64,000 bases of DNA from Malus domestica (taxonomy: Eukaryota > Streptophyta > Magnoliopsida > Rosales > Rosaceae): positions 22,353,001-22,417,000 of the forward strand of contig NC_091668.1 in assembly GCF_042453785.1 (NCBI RefSeq). The letters are read 5' to 3'. Made by a program: the position numbers and the translations under genes. This document shows, piece by piece, positions 49,380-60,333 of the stretch. Within the stretch, counting starts at the first letter, position 1, and every line of letters starts with the position of its first letter. Under the pieces are notes generated by a model. That model had not been told where the DNA came from, ran no database searches, and worked only from the letters and a program-made list of their open reading frames with translations.

Positions 49380-49545
49380 GGTAATGCCAGGAAAATTATC
49401 TATTTAAATTATTTTTGTAAATCATATCATGTAATTGTTAATAATTGAATTATTATTTAAGTGTTTGATGAAAATGTTTGTTTTTTATTAGTGACATATT
49501 ATATAATTTACAAATGTGGTTTAAAAAGATAGTCTGTGTAGCATT
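49380..49545. mobile_element. decayed MITE, GTAATGC family
   Basis: The left end GGGTAATGCCAGG and the right end TGTGTAGCATTTTT are consistent with the family at 8041-8206 and 59401-59553. The interior has the words ATTATTTAAGTG and ATTTACAAATG found in the other copies. Limits approximate. Confidence 0.45.
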
Positions 49546-49882
49546 TTTCTTATTTGCTATTGGTACACAGGGTTTTCATGGACTTTTGTAGGTTCTTTAG
49601 ATTAGGTGATTGATTTAACTGAAGAGGTTAGAAATAAGTGACATGTGCCATATTATGATTGTTGTATAGGCATATCATCAATGAGGTTAAAACACATGGA
49701 GAACATTGTGTACATTTGGTCTTCCTTTTCCACTTCTAGGGCAGGTGGTTTTTATATAGGTTGAACTCATGAATATTATATGTAACTTTCACAATTTTAA
49801 GTGGATATAAATCGAAGTGGTGCGATAGAGTAAAACACCAAGTTCAAAGGTACCTGAGAAATCTCGTATTGTCTTCTCATTC

Positions 49883-50026
49883 ATTGTAAATTAAGTTAAA
49901 ATACCTCAATTTACATGCACGTACATATATTGTTAGATTGTAAATTAAGTTGACATACCTCAATTTACATGCACGTACATATATTGTTAGATTGTAAATT
50001 AAGTTGACATACCTCAATTTACATGT
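49883..50026. repeat. 54-bp minisatellite, about 2.7 copies
   Basis: Units start ATTGTAAATTAAGTT at 49883, 49937 and 49991. The second and third copies are almost identical; the third is cut short after CAATTTACATG. Confidence 0.95.
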
Positions 50027-50339
50027 CAAATTAATGTATTATATTTTTAAATTGTGAACTTAAACTACACATTCAAATGAAATATAATAACATAGTGATA
50101 AATTTAGTATATGTACAATATAGAGATCTATCACAAGTCTGATAAGAGAGAATTTCCGTATAAACTTTACATACAAACAAATTATGTGTTTACATACTAA
50201 ATGTGGGAATATTATTTTGAAGTACTTTTGCATTTTGGGTTGTAAATACGGGTATCCATAATCTCTAGTATACTTAAATGTACATTCTACCACACATATA
50301 TGATATTCATAAAGGTTAGGTCAATGAAATTTTCCCACA

Positions 50340-51232
50340 CCGTCAAGATAGATCCTGAAATTGAAATCGATCAACGTAGTCCCTGAAAATAGGTGTTGCA
50401 AATCAATGTGGTCATTCCGTCACAATTTTGTCAAAAAATTATGTTATGTGCTGATGTGGCACATAAATGGATCCCAAATTAAAGTCTTTTTTTTTTATTA
50501 GAAATGGTCTATGAAAAAGTCTTTTTTTTTAAATTAGAAATGGTCTATGAAATTGACCCCCAAGATGGTCTCTGAAAATGAAAATCAATCACTGTAATCC
50601 TAGAAATAACTGTCTCAAATCAATGTGGTCATTCCATCGCAATTCTATAAATGGATCCCATAAGTTTAATTAAATTAAAAATAAATTAGAAGTATGTTTA
50701 ATAATTTAATAATTAAATATAAAAGTTGTCAACCCAGAAACCAAGTCCTGCAATCACTTCTGATCTCAACCCACACTGCTCTACCTCCATCTATGGTAGC
50801 CTTCGTACTCTCTTCTCTAAAAAATATTCTCAAGACACCCATCTTTACACATTTCACCAAGGTAATTGGACATGATCGAGACCACCTTTGGTGACGGCTT
50901 GGACTGGCGACGATTTTTGTGACACCACTGTCAACATTTGGATGATCAACAGTCTCACAACCTTAATCTTGGAGATCTTGGTGCTCCCTCGGTGATCTTG
51001 GTGTTGGGGAGAACGGTGAGCTCTACCTTGAGATAATCTCATTGTGCAAAAAGGTGTTTTGACAACTTTTTTAATTGATTATTAAACCCACATCAACACA
51101 TAAGAATGTTTTTATAGAATTATGACAGAATGACTATATTGATTTAACATCCATTTTTTTAAAGATTACATTGATCAATTTTTAATTTCAAAAATCATTT
51201 TGATACGTGGGTCAATTTCTAGAACATTTTGT
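50340..51232. repeat. inverted-repeat element of about 0.9 kb
   Basis: The left arm (about 50343-50470) reads CCTGAAATTGAAATCGATCA...GTGGTCATTCCGTCAC. The right arm, reverse-complemented (about 51085-51232), is a diverged match with the words AAAATTGATCAATGTAAT and TAGTCATTCTGTCATAATT. A further direct copy of the left arm lies at about 50560-50660. Likely a decayed DNA transposon with long inverted ends; no target duplication identified. Confidence 0.55.
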
Positions 51233-51514
51233 GATAAGAACCTTATTCATAATAAGTAGTAGACCGTAGATTCTCAAGGTTAGGAATAAGCACTTATAAA
51301 GTTCAAATTTAAGACGTAGTAAGAGTAAGTCGTTTGTGAAGCCATGCAAACAATGACGTACGAAAGGATCTCTTCTTGCGTGCATGAGTCTAGATTTTTT
51401 ACAAAGCGGTGACCTGCAACGTTGACATTGTGATTTGAAAGTTTCTTTCTTCAGCTTGGCATTAAAAAACTTAGTTATCGAAATTAGAGCAGCCTATGTT
51501 CTAGTTAATTTGTG

Positions 51515-51524
51515 TATAAATAGG
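51515..51524 (+). promoter_or_regulatory. TATA box of the MYB gene
   Basis: TATAAATAGG lies 108 bases before the MYB start codon. It predicts transcription from about 51545 with a leader of about 80 bases. Confidence 0.7.
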
Positions 51525-51622
51525 CACCCCTAGTTTTTTGAGGAAACATCAGGGAATCAAGGGAGTAGCTGACCAAGTTAATTAAGCAAATTACGATCAT
51601 ATTCAGAAATTGATTAAACACA

Positions 51623-53230
51623 ATGGGGAGATCTCCCTGTAGTGATGAAAGTGGTCTCAAGAAAGGACCGTGGACTCCAGAAGAGGATCAAAAGCTTGTG
51701 CAATACATTGAACAACATGGCCATGGAAGTTGGAGAGCTCTTCCAAGGCTTGCAGGTTTGCTTATAATATATAATTAGCATCTCTTAATTTGTTGATTAC
51801 ATAGTTAGTTTATGACGACTATCCTCGAAAGCTTAAGCTAACATTATTACTACCCATAACACGCGAATGCATCGTCTCTCACCACCATTATATTGAGATT
51901 TGAGTTCAGGATCTCTTTTATGATATTGGGTGATAAGATTTGTTGATTTTATCAAATTCAAAAGGGAATATTTTTGCTCACCACTCTATTTATCACCATT
52001 AGATGAATTAAATCTCGAGATCTGTGTAGTAGATAGATATAAATCTTAAAATTTTAAAGTCATCCAACGGTGATAAATAAATAGTGAGCATTACCACCAC
52101 TTGATGGTAGTGAGAAAAAATGAACCCATTTTAAATATCATTTTCTCTTTTGTAGGTCTCAATAGATGTGGCAAGAGTTGCAGGCTAAGATGGACGAACT
52201 ACTTAAGACCTGATATCAAAAGAGGCAAATTTTCTGAAGAAGAGGAGCAAACAATTCTTCATCTCCATTCTATCCTTGGAAACAAGTAATGCTTTATTCT
52301 ACTTCTCTTGGTTCCATGATTAAATACATCAAAGTTTTCAACCGTTCCTTCTATATATATGCGTGTGTTTGCATAAATATTAAAACTTGTTTTTTCTTAA
52401 TTACAAGATGGTCAGCAATTGCAACACACTTAGACGGCCGAACGGACAATGAAATCAAGAACTTCTGGAACACACATTTGAAGAAGAAGCTGATCCAGAT
52501 GGGTTTTGATCCAATGACCCATCAGCCAAGAACTGATCTATTTTCCAGCTTATCTCAGCTTTTAGCCCTAGCTAACCTGCAGGATCTCATGCAGCAATAT
52601 CAGCCCGCAGATCACATTAATCAACATGCTGCAACATTACAAGCAGATCAAGCAGTTCAGTTGTCCAAGCTTCAATACATGCAGCATTTACTTCAATCCG
52701 TACCTTATACAAGCAACACTGACAATTACAGGCAAAACAGAAGCACCGAGATGGAAATGGAAATGGATGATCAGGCTTTTAATTTGCTAAACTCACTTAA
52801 TATTTCTCCCATCAAAGAAAACCCAAATTTTAATTCACCACAACTGGAAAATCCAAGCTCATTTTCTGATCACGGATATGGTCGTAATTCTTCTCAACCA
52901 CTCCACCATCATCAAACCCAACTGCCTTATGACCTAGCAGACCCACAAGTCCCTTTCAGTTCTCTACCATCTTTGAATAACAGTGATCATGAAATGGGCC
53001 AGGGCTCCAACTTTAAAATGGTCAGTAGTCAAGAAAATAACCTACCCGATGAATCTCCATGGTTTAATAATCTTTTATCTCCTACTGCTCCCTCTATTCC
53101 TCCCTCTATTTCTCCAACCAGCAATGTTCCTGGAGATGCGTGCTGCAGCAGTTCTAGCTATGGAGGCAGAAGTAGTAATTCTTCATCCTACTGGCCTGAA
53201 CTATTTCTTGAGGACGCCAATTATGGTTGA
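51623..53230 (+). CDS. R2R3-MYB transcription factor (MYB93/107/39-like)
   Basis: The exons are 51623-51755, 52156-52285 and 52408-53230. They join in phase at the two classic R2R3-MYB intron positions (after Gly45 and within Lys88), giving 361 aa. R2 has W17, W37 and W57; R3 has F70, W89 and W108, the usual pattern. The protein binds DNA in the nucleus. The bHLH-interaction signature of R3 is not present. After the MYB domain, [14 protein letters not shown] resembles the QMGIDPVTHRPRTD tail of the suberin/root MYBs of subgroups 10 and 24, so a role in suberin or related barrier biosynthesis is inferred. The rest is Ser/Asn/Gln-rich with acidic ends, plausible activation sequence. Oddities: MGRSPCSD for MGRSPCCD, and HLDGRTDN for the usual HLPGRTDN. 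Confidence 0.95.
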
Positions 53231-54304
53231 CAATTCTTAGTTAAATATTATTTCACAGATTCTCCCTATATATAGTGACTTATTGCATGCATTTGCAAGC
53301 GTATATATGCCAAATACAAATACGTGTATGTCATGCATATCTATGTATACTTGTACATGTACAACTAGCTTGTATATTTACGCATTATATACATATATAT
53401 ATGGACATTATTGTTTTGGGATGAGTATTTTAAATTTACTCTCCTCCCTCTTTGTAATTGTGAATTATTTGTTCATTCGTCTGTTTAATTCTCTTTTTTA
53501 TAAAAACTGTTTTGAAAAATTTATGGTTGGACCACTTTTTACAAGAACCGGACTTTTATCATACAGTATAGTGCTAATTTCTCATCTTTTAGAAGGAAAT
53601 CTTTGTGTGTAGTAATTTTTTTGTTACACTTTAATAAGTTATTAATGTGTACGTGTTAAATTGTGATTTGCAAGCATGTAAAAATAACTTCTTACATGTT
53701 ACGAGCCAAGCACTAGTGTAAGCTTCAATTACCACATTTATGTTAAAGTCTGGTTGCTCAAATTGTTGAGCCTTATGATTACGGTATGGTTTTCGGACAT
53801 AGGGCTGTTTTATTAGTCAATTTTAAACATAAATCAATGCCCTAAGCCGCTACTTACCCCAAAATAGAGGAGTACAAATTATGTAATTCACACTTTTTTT
53901 AACTTACTAACACATCACCCATCCTATCATACGGTGTTACTGTTACTCAAGAAAACATGGCAACCCATGATCTTGGCAATGTCGCAAAATATGTTTGCAA
54001 AGTTGTGCATTTCTCACTTTCTTAAGACAATCACTAGCTGACGATGTCTAATTTATTTATTTTTTATCAACAAGAGGGATTCTAGAAACTCCTGTCCTCC
54101 TTGTCCTTCGTATTCATGTGAAGAGTGCTTGCTTCCTAGTCTTATGCAAGGTTTTATCTTCTCCCTAGTTTTCGATAGATTTGTGTCAAATTTACCTTGC
54201 ATGGTTAGATATTTGACAAATCTGCTATTTTAGGCTTAAGCAATCACATGTTTGATAAATTTGATGGTTCTTTACTAAAAGCCAATCAAGAAAAAATCAC
54301 ACAC

Positions 54305-54561
54305 TGACATGTGTTTTAACTTCTCACAACTGCCTTCGTTGCGTTCTGAGTCATTAGCTTGTACATGTGGAGAGAGCCTTATAGATGGCCTTGTATTAAT
54401 GACCTGGGAAGGTGCCAGTGCCAGTGTGTCTAAGCACATAGCAATATCTAAGGTGACATGCGTTTTAACTTCTCACTACTGCCTTTGTGGTGTCCTAAGC
54501 CATTAGTACAAGGCCATGTGGAGACAGTCTTACACATGACCTTGTATTAATGGCTAGGGAT
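54305..54561. repeat. direct duplication, about 107 bp, 149-bp spacing
   Basis: TGACATGTGTTTTAACTTCT at 54305 and TGACATGCGTTTTAACTTCT at 54454 start two segments that stay alike through CCTTGTATTAATG. They are separated by about 40 unrelated bases. Confidence 0.8.
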
Positions 54562-55173
54562 AGTGATGGACTGGTGGTGAGCTCGTTCATTGAAATCTCC
54601 CTCCTCCATAGCAATATATCATTGGCTTTGAACACCATAATGACATCTTGTTGCATATAAGTGAAGAACATTCTTAGTAGAAGCAACCCGGTTATTTATA
54701 ACTTTTTTGGTTGTTGAAGGCTATCATATATTAATTATATTTAAGTTGGTCATGGACTCATGATTGTCAAAGCAACATAGAAATGTAAGGTTGATTAGGT
54801 TTCTTCCTCCCACCATTTTTCCCAACTGAAAGAAATAAACTTCAGCACCACCACCTAACCTATCCCATGGTTGTACACCACTCCAAGTTTTTGATGTCAT
54901 CGTAATCATGTTAAAGACGTTTGTTACGTCATGGCAATCATGATAAATAACATTTTTGTGTCTAAATTCTAAACAAAGCATGGAAAGGATGGCTCTTTGT
55001 TTCCTAAAATTCAATGGCGATATTCCGCTTAATTTTTGTATTTTAAAATAAAGATATAATAGTTCAAATATCTGAAGTATCCCATATTATGGAACAGCGT
55101 AGAAAATTCTATTTGTTAATAGTACACGGCACTTATTCATTGCTCTGATCAGTGTATGGTCTGTGTAAATCTA

Positions 55174-55321
55174 CTACAGAGACCAAAACTTTAAATCAAA
55201 TAATGTATCACCAATAAGAAACAAGCATGTTAATCCACACTTAATTAAAAATTCAACATCTATAACCACATCATTTGGTTTGCAAATTTAGTATAAAAAA
55301 TTTGGTCTCCCTAGCATCACC
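55174..55321. mobile_element. MITE fragment, GTAATGC family
   Basis: The right end TTTGGTCTCCCTAGCATCA and the word TTTGCAAATTTAGT match the copy at 59401-59553. The left end is decayed (CTACAGAGACCAAAAC). Confidence 0.5.
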
Positions 55322-56963
55322 CAACGTGTTTTACATCCTTCATTGTAGGAATTATTGGAACTCGATCTGGGATGCTACTCACCTAGAAAAGGAAAAGAGA
55401 ATAATAAGCAATGCACGAACGTAATCACTCTTGACAAAGTAGTTTTAAGTATTTACTTCTACACTTGAGGTTCTAATCCCGACCCCTTCTCCCCAGTATA
55501 CCTTCACCTTGTATTTATTCTGGAAACCTTGATGGCCACAGGCCCTTGAGAGTTCAAACATGATTGACCGAAAGATAAGAGAAGACACAAAAACATAAAT
55601 CTTGCTAGTTACATTACCTTAGAGCCATATGCTTATCTTAAGCATTCCTTTCTAATTATATTGGACCAAAGGTCCATCTCAACCGTTCAGATCTGCATAT
55701 AGAACGATGAACGACCCACAACCATTAACAAATTATTAAGTGATTTAGCCAAACCCTCCCTACAAACTAGGGTAATTAGTACTTAGTAATCACCACCAGT
55801 GCCTACTCACTCACCACCAACCCTCCTAATGACCTAGAGCTAACTTAGTCAGTCTATCCTTTGGTCCTCTATCTAGCAAATGCTACATGTTTTATTCAGT
55901 ACTCAATAGATGCCTAATTACTGAAAGAAAAGACCTATGATTGCCATTGACCATAACTATCTGAAGTTTTAGTAATCCGAAAGAGAAACTACTTGCGAGT
56001 TAATACGAAGTTTGACAAGCAGTTCTGATTACCATAAATGATATATCATTCACCATTGACATGAGATACTAAAATCAAAGCAAAATACAACCTCTACTTA
56101 TAAGGTCGTACCCCCACCATCTGATAAAAGAGATGCAGCAGCCGCAGCAGCAGTAGGAACAACCCCAGTTGAAATACCCGGTTTTGACAAATGCAGGAGC
56201 CTGAGAAATCAATTCCAGGTGTATGAGTCAAGTAAACAAATTTTCATCATGTGCATCATAAACCTTAAAATCAGTTTGCCTAATCATGGTTAAGGACCAA
56301 CAATTATCAGGTTTATGCAAATAATATGCACTCTCATGTAGTCTCATCTCTTATAATATGATCAACCAATGTGCAAGAAATGGTCAATTTGGATCGCTTG
56401 GGCAGTTATGACTGCGATCAACCCAACCAATCAGCTCTTATTTATGAATAAGAGAAGGTAGAGGTTGTCCAGCCAATAAATAAACCAGACACAAACGGAC
56501 CATTCTATTTGGTTTTCAAGAGGAGACAGTTGGGACACCTAGCCATGAGATATACAAGGAAAAAACTTATGCCGTAGCTGGAGAAGAGAGAGGGGGGGGG
56601 AGTGCAAGATATTCACAAAAAGATGATACTACGGCAACAACATCAGTACAGTTTTCAGATGTAGCAGGAGCTGTTACTTCAACATCAGTATAGTTTCCAG
56701 TTGTAGCATCTTATTAACTGATGACACGGTCACACTGATCTGCGTGCCCTTCTGGAAATGGAAATGGAAGGAAAATCTCACCCTTAGCAGCTCATGGTCC
56801 AACTTGTATCCGAGTGCATAAAAAAAGCGAAGCACATTCTTTCTTGTTTTGCAACCACAGATCTTACTAGCACTGAAAGTTGCTCAGCACCTGCACCTCT
56901 CATTGCACCCCCTATCTGCCTTATACTACTGCAGAATCTAGAATTGGGCAAAAATGCAAAAGT

Positions 56964-57023
56964 ATGAAGGTAAAACACAAACTCATACATGTCATGAAGG
57001 TAAAACACAAACTCATACATGTC
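56964..57023. repeat. 30-bp tandem duplication in MED18 exon 3 remnant
   Basis: ATGAAGGTAAAACACAAACT and the next ten bases occur twice in direct succession, at 56964 and 56994, inside what should be coding sequence. Confidence 0.95.
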
Positions 57024-58166
57024 AATGAATATGATCGAACCTCTGATGCTACAGCCCCTATAGAAAGGAAGATCATAACTAGTGACGTCCTACAAAATAA
57101 ACTCTTTATGTGCTATTCGTCGGATATCTACTGAACCAGACCATACTAACAAAAAATAATGAAAATTTAACATGATCGTGTGAGAAGTCGTAGTCAATAA
57201 ATGAAAGATACCGTATACGATTGTTGTCAGTCCTAAAGACTATAAAGAAATAATAAACTCTAGAAAATTTCATCTAACAGTCCCATGCATCTCACATTGG
57301 AAAAGTAACAGATAAAAAAGACAACAGACATCTGGGAAAAATTTGTTAATAATGCCCACCACTGAGTCTGACACCAGGGGAGGCTTTCTACATATCTTAA
57401 AATGAGCTCACGAAAGGCAAATGAGTTGTAATGAACGTGGCTTAATTGTGTAGTAAATGTGTTTAGATATGGTATCCTAACCACTCGGATCGAAATTAAA
57501 AGAGGAAAGAAATTGATTACCAAGGTTTGGGCCACTTTTAAGGCATATCTCGTGGACCCTCAATTTTTTCTTGCTAACACCACAAGGGCCCTGAAAAGGG
57601 CCTCAACATGCTGCAAAATGCAAACCATATTTTAGATGCAGCTCCAAACACTTCCCACAGAAAAAGGGAAAAGGGATTCTTCTCGTTATTTAAATTACAA
57701 CTATAAAACAAAATATATCCCATAAACACGAATAATTTGTGCATGCAAGGGGGAAAAAAACTACTAAATCAAATGAACAAAACACAAATTCTTTTTGGGA
57801 TAACTACATTTTACACGTCTGTATATATTGCGAATTTTAAAATGGGCCAACAAGGTTTTAATTTTCTCACATTGCAGTATAAGGTTTTGAAATTGTATCA
57901 CTTTAAGCTTGTTGTCCATTTGTCTGTCTCACCCGTCATTAGATTGATAACTTGGCAAATGTGGAACCCGCTTCTAGGCTGTGCAAAAGCCACACTTGGA
58001 CCATTGCGACCAAATTGTACAAACTGTTTGTCATTTTGGGAGAACTCGAAGCTCCATAATGATTATTTTTAGTCCATGTAGTGCAAATGTTGCTTCCACG
58101 TCAACCCATAAACAAAATATATCGTTGTTACCAAGTCATCAATTTAACTCAGGAATAGAATGTCAA

Positions 58167-58231
58167 ACAACCATAAGGCACAAATTACTATGATTCTAAC
58201 AACCATAAGGCACAAATTACTATGATTCTAA
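58167..58231. repeat. 32-bp tandem duplication
   Basis: CCATAAGGCACAAATTACTA recurs at 58171 and 58203 with the same neighbours. It lies in the first intron of the MED18 remnant. Confidence 0.95.
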
Positions 58232-58671
58232 CACATTGACCTCAAATGAAGCATTTGGTAACCTTGGCTAGTATATATCCACCAAAAAGTGACCACCAAG
58301 CAAAAGATTCAATTTTTTTTCTCATCTAAGAGCAAATTTGCAAATGCAGAAATTGTATACCAAAATATAGTCCAATTCAACCCCCAAAAGTAAGTAAAAA
58401 ACTCACCTGTGTTTCTATACTTCCTTGGACCATGCACTCAATGAATTTGGTACACTTGATCTCACACTTGCAGAAGTTCCTATGAATTCCTGAAAGCCAA
58501 AACGAAGAGAAAAACGAAAACCCAATAAACTGCAAAGTAAAATAAGTAGAAATAAAGGGACAAAATGTGAGAAATCAAAACAGAAATTTCTGAGAGAGTA
58601 AATTAAAGTATGAGAAAATACTAACCAGGTTTGCTGCACCTATATTGCGGAAGCAGCAAGGTGAAAATATG

Positions 58672-58691
58672 GAGAGAGAGAGAGAGAGAGA
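58672..58691. repeat. (GA)n microsatellite in MED18 leader region
   Basis: Ten GA units (CT on the minus strand), upstream of the MED18 remnant and probably in its former 5'UTR. On the minus strand a possible leader exon ends GCAAACCTG before GTTAGT at about 58625. Confidence 0.85.
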
Positions 58692-58769
58692 AGAGGGGGT
58701 TCGGGGTGTTAGAATTCAAAAGCTTGGAGAAATCGAGTGAATAGCTATGGTTTCAAAGCGCATTTGATT

Positions 58770-60333
58770 GTGGCCATGGACACTGAAAAAAGTGGAAAGT
58801 GTGAGTGAACAAAATAAGACGTCTTTGCTTAGTTTAACATTTTTTGGGCCCTTGAATCCTACCTCGAATGGCCGTTTTTGTTTTGGGCCTAAACGGGGTG
58901 AGGATTTGAACTTGGCCGTAAATGGAGAAGCACACTGTTATAGAGGAGATGTCAAACGTCAAATATTAAAATTTAAATTTGATGATTTATGTGACAATTT
59001 GATATATGGTAAAGTTTTGAACTACACTTGATATGTCAAAATAAGTAATTAATAACGGTTTTTGTTGGATCAAGTCTTTGTTGTTCATTTTAGATGATTT
59101 TGATGACGTAGACATAATAATTTAGTATCGAACTTGTCATATATGAGAGTTAAAACCTAAGAGCTCCAACTTAAAAATGAAAAAAATTACCATTATACGG
59201 TTGTGCTCAATGATGACAACAATGAGTTTAAGTCTAGACAAAACATTGAGGTGTTGTGTTTTTTTTTTCTTGGCTATTCATGACTAAGCACTCTAAAATA
59301 GTCAACCTGCAATTCTACCTCATGAAAAATCTAGGAGAAAAAAAAACACTATGAAAGAATGTAGAACGACTTTTTAACAGGTTCAAACTCAATATATTTA
59401 GGGTAATGCTAGGGAGACTAAATTATATGGAAGTTGACGATTGATTTATTACTTAAGTATTGATAAACGTGCTTATTTCCTAATGGCGATACACTATTTA
59501 GTTTATAAATTTAGTCTACAAATTTGGTCTCCTTAGCATTATCTACACCATAAAAATGGTATTACTAATTATCTTTAAACTTCCACTAAATTCTGGTTAA
59601 ATTGTTTTATCTAGGAGGGAGATTCGAATTGAGATATCTTTCAACAAAGTGAACAAAAATATGAATAACATTTTGCTCCTGAAATGACTAGGAGGTGTTC
59701 CTACTTATACCACTTCGTAATCAATTCATAAGACGTTGTGTTAATGATTGAAACAATCCATATTATAAATCATTATGTAAAGATCATCTTTACAAAAATC
59801 AATAATGTATGAGATCGATTGGTCAGTGTAAAAACATATGGTCATAATTGGTAAAAGTATTACGAGCTTTCTATATATTTGCTACAATTGATTGCTAAAC
59901 AATTTTTGTTTTAGTTGATTTACAATATCAACACTTATGATCATAAGTACGAATCAACATTGCCGATCATAAAACAAAGTCCTATAAATCGGTTACTAAG
60001 CATTTTTTGAAGATGAATTCTTCTCATCCTTAAATTAACCAAGCGGTGTTCCAAAAATATTCCTAGAACACTGGTCAATGGGTTTAAATGTTAAGCACCA
60101 ATACTTGCAACACAAAAACGATGTACTAAATTCTAGGCCACAAATATAGAATAAGACTTGAATGGGGAAAAAATTTGGAAAAGAAAGGAATAAGACTTTT
60201 TGATTAGCCAGCAAAAACTGTTGGGTTGGATGTAGACATTTCTACCTTGTAATTGTATATAGCTCGTATATGTTCAGTCGTTAGGGCACCTACCCTTCCA
60301 ACCCAAAAGAATTTGCAGGTTCCGAGAGGGGAA
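58770..60333. other. gene-less stretch
   Basis: AT-rich spacer. The only structured feature is the MITE copy at 59401-59553. No gene recognised. Confidence 0.5.
59401..59553. mobile_element. MITE, GTAATGCTAGGGAGAC family
   Basis: The left end GGGTAATGCTAGGGAGACTA and the right end, reverse-complemented, GATAATGCTAAGGAGACCAA are good inverted repeats. The interior word GATAAACGTGCTTAT matches the copy at 8041-8206. No clean target duplication. Confidence 0.65.

Larger units (their letters stand above)
53231..56097. other. intergenic region between MYB and MED18 remnant
   Basis: Begins with the MYB 3'UTR and AT-rich spacer. It contains a 107-bp direct duplication (54305-54561) and a MITE fragment (55174-55321). 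No gene recognised. Confidence 0.5.
56098..58442 (-). pseudogene. Mediator subunit 18 (MED18) unprocessed pseudogene
   Basis: Remnants of four exons in order read as plant MED18 (normally ~220 aa, head module of Mediator). 58407-58442 has the ancestral start ATG changed to ATT, leaving MVQGSIETQ. 57521-57610 reads HVEAL, shifts frame, then GVSKKKLRVHEICLKSG. 56602-57057 reads VASEVR, then a 30-bp tandem insertion replaces the next dozen residues, then QIGGAMRGAGAEQLSVLV, a frameshift, FFYALGYKLDHELL, FSFHFHFQKG and a further shift before VEVTAPATSEN. 56098-56200 reads LLHLSKPGISTGVV followed by AAAAAASLLSDGGGTTL and stop, intact. The donor after exon 3 is lost (a C run instead). Most other splice sites survive, so it arose by DNA duplication, not reverse transcription. 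Confidence 0.88.

Noticed and set aside
52289..52407. In-frame upstream extension of MYB exon 3
   Set aside because: This is intron 2 read through; the acceptor at 52407/52408 and the conserved NKWSAIA junction show that exon 3 starts at 52408.
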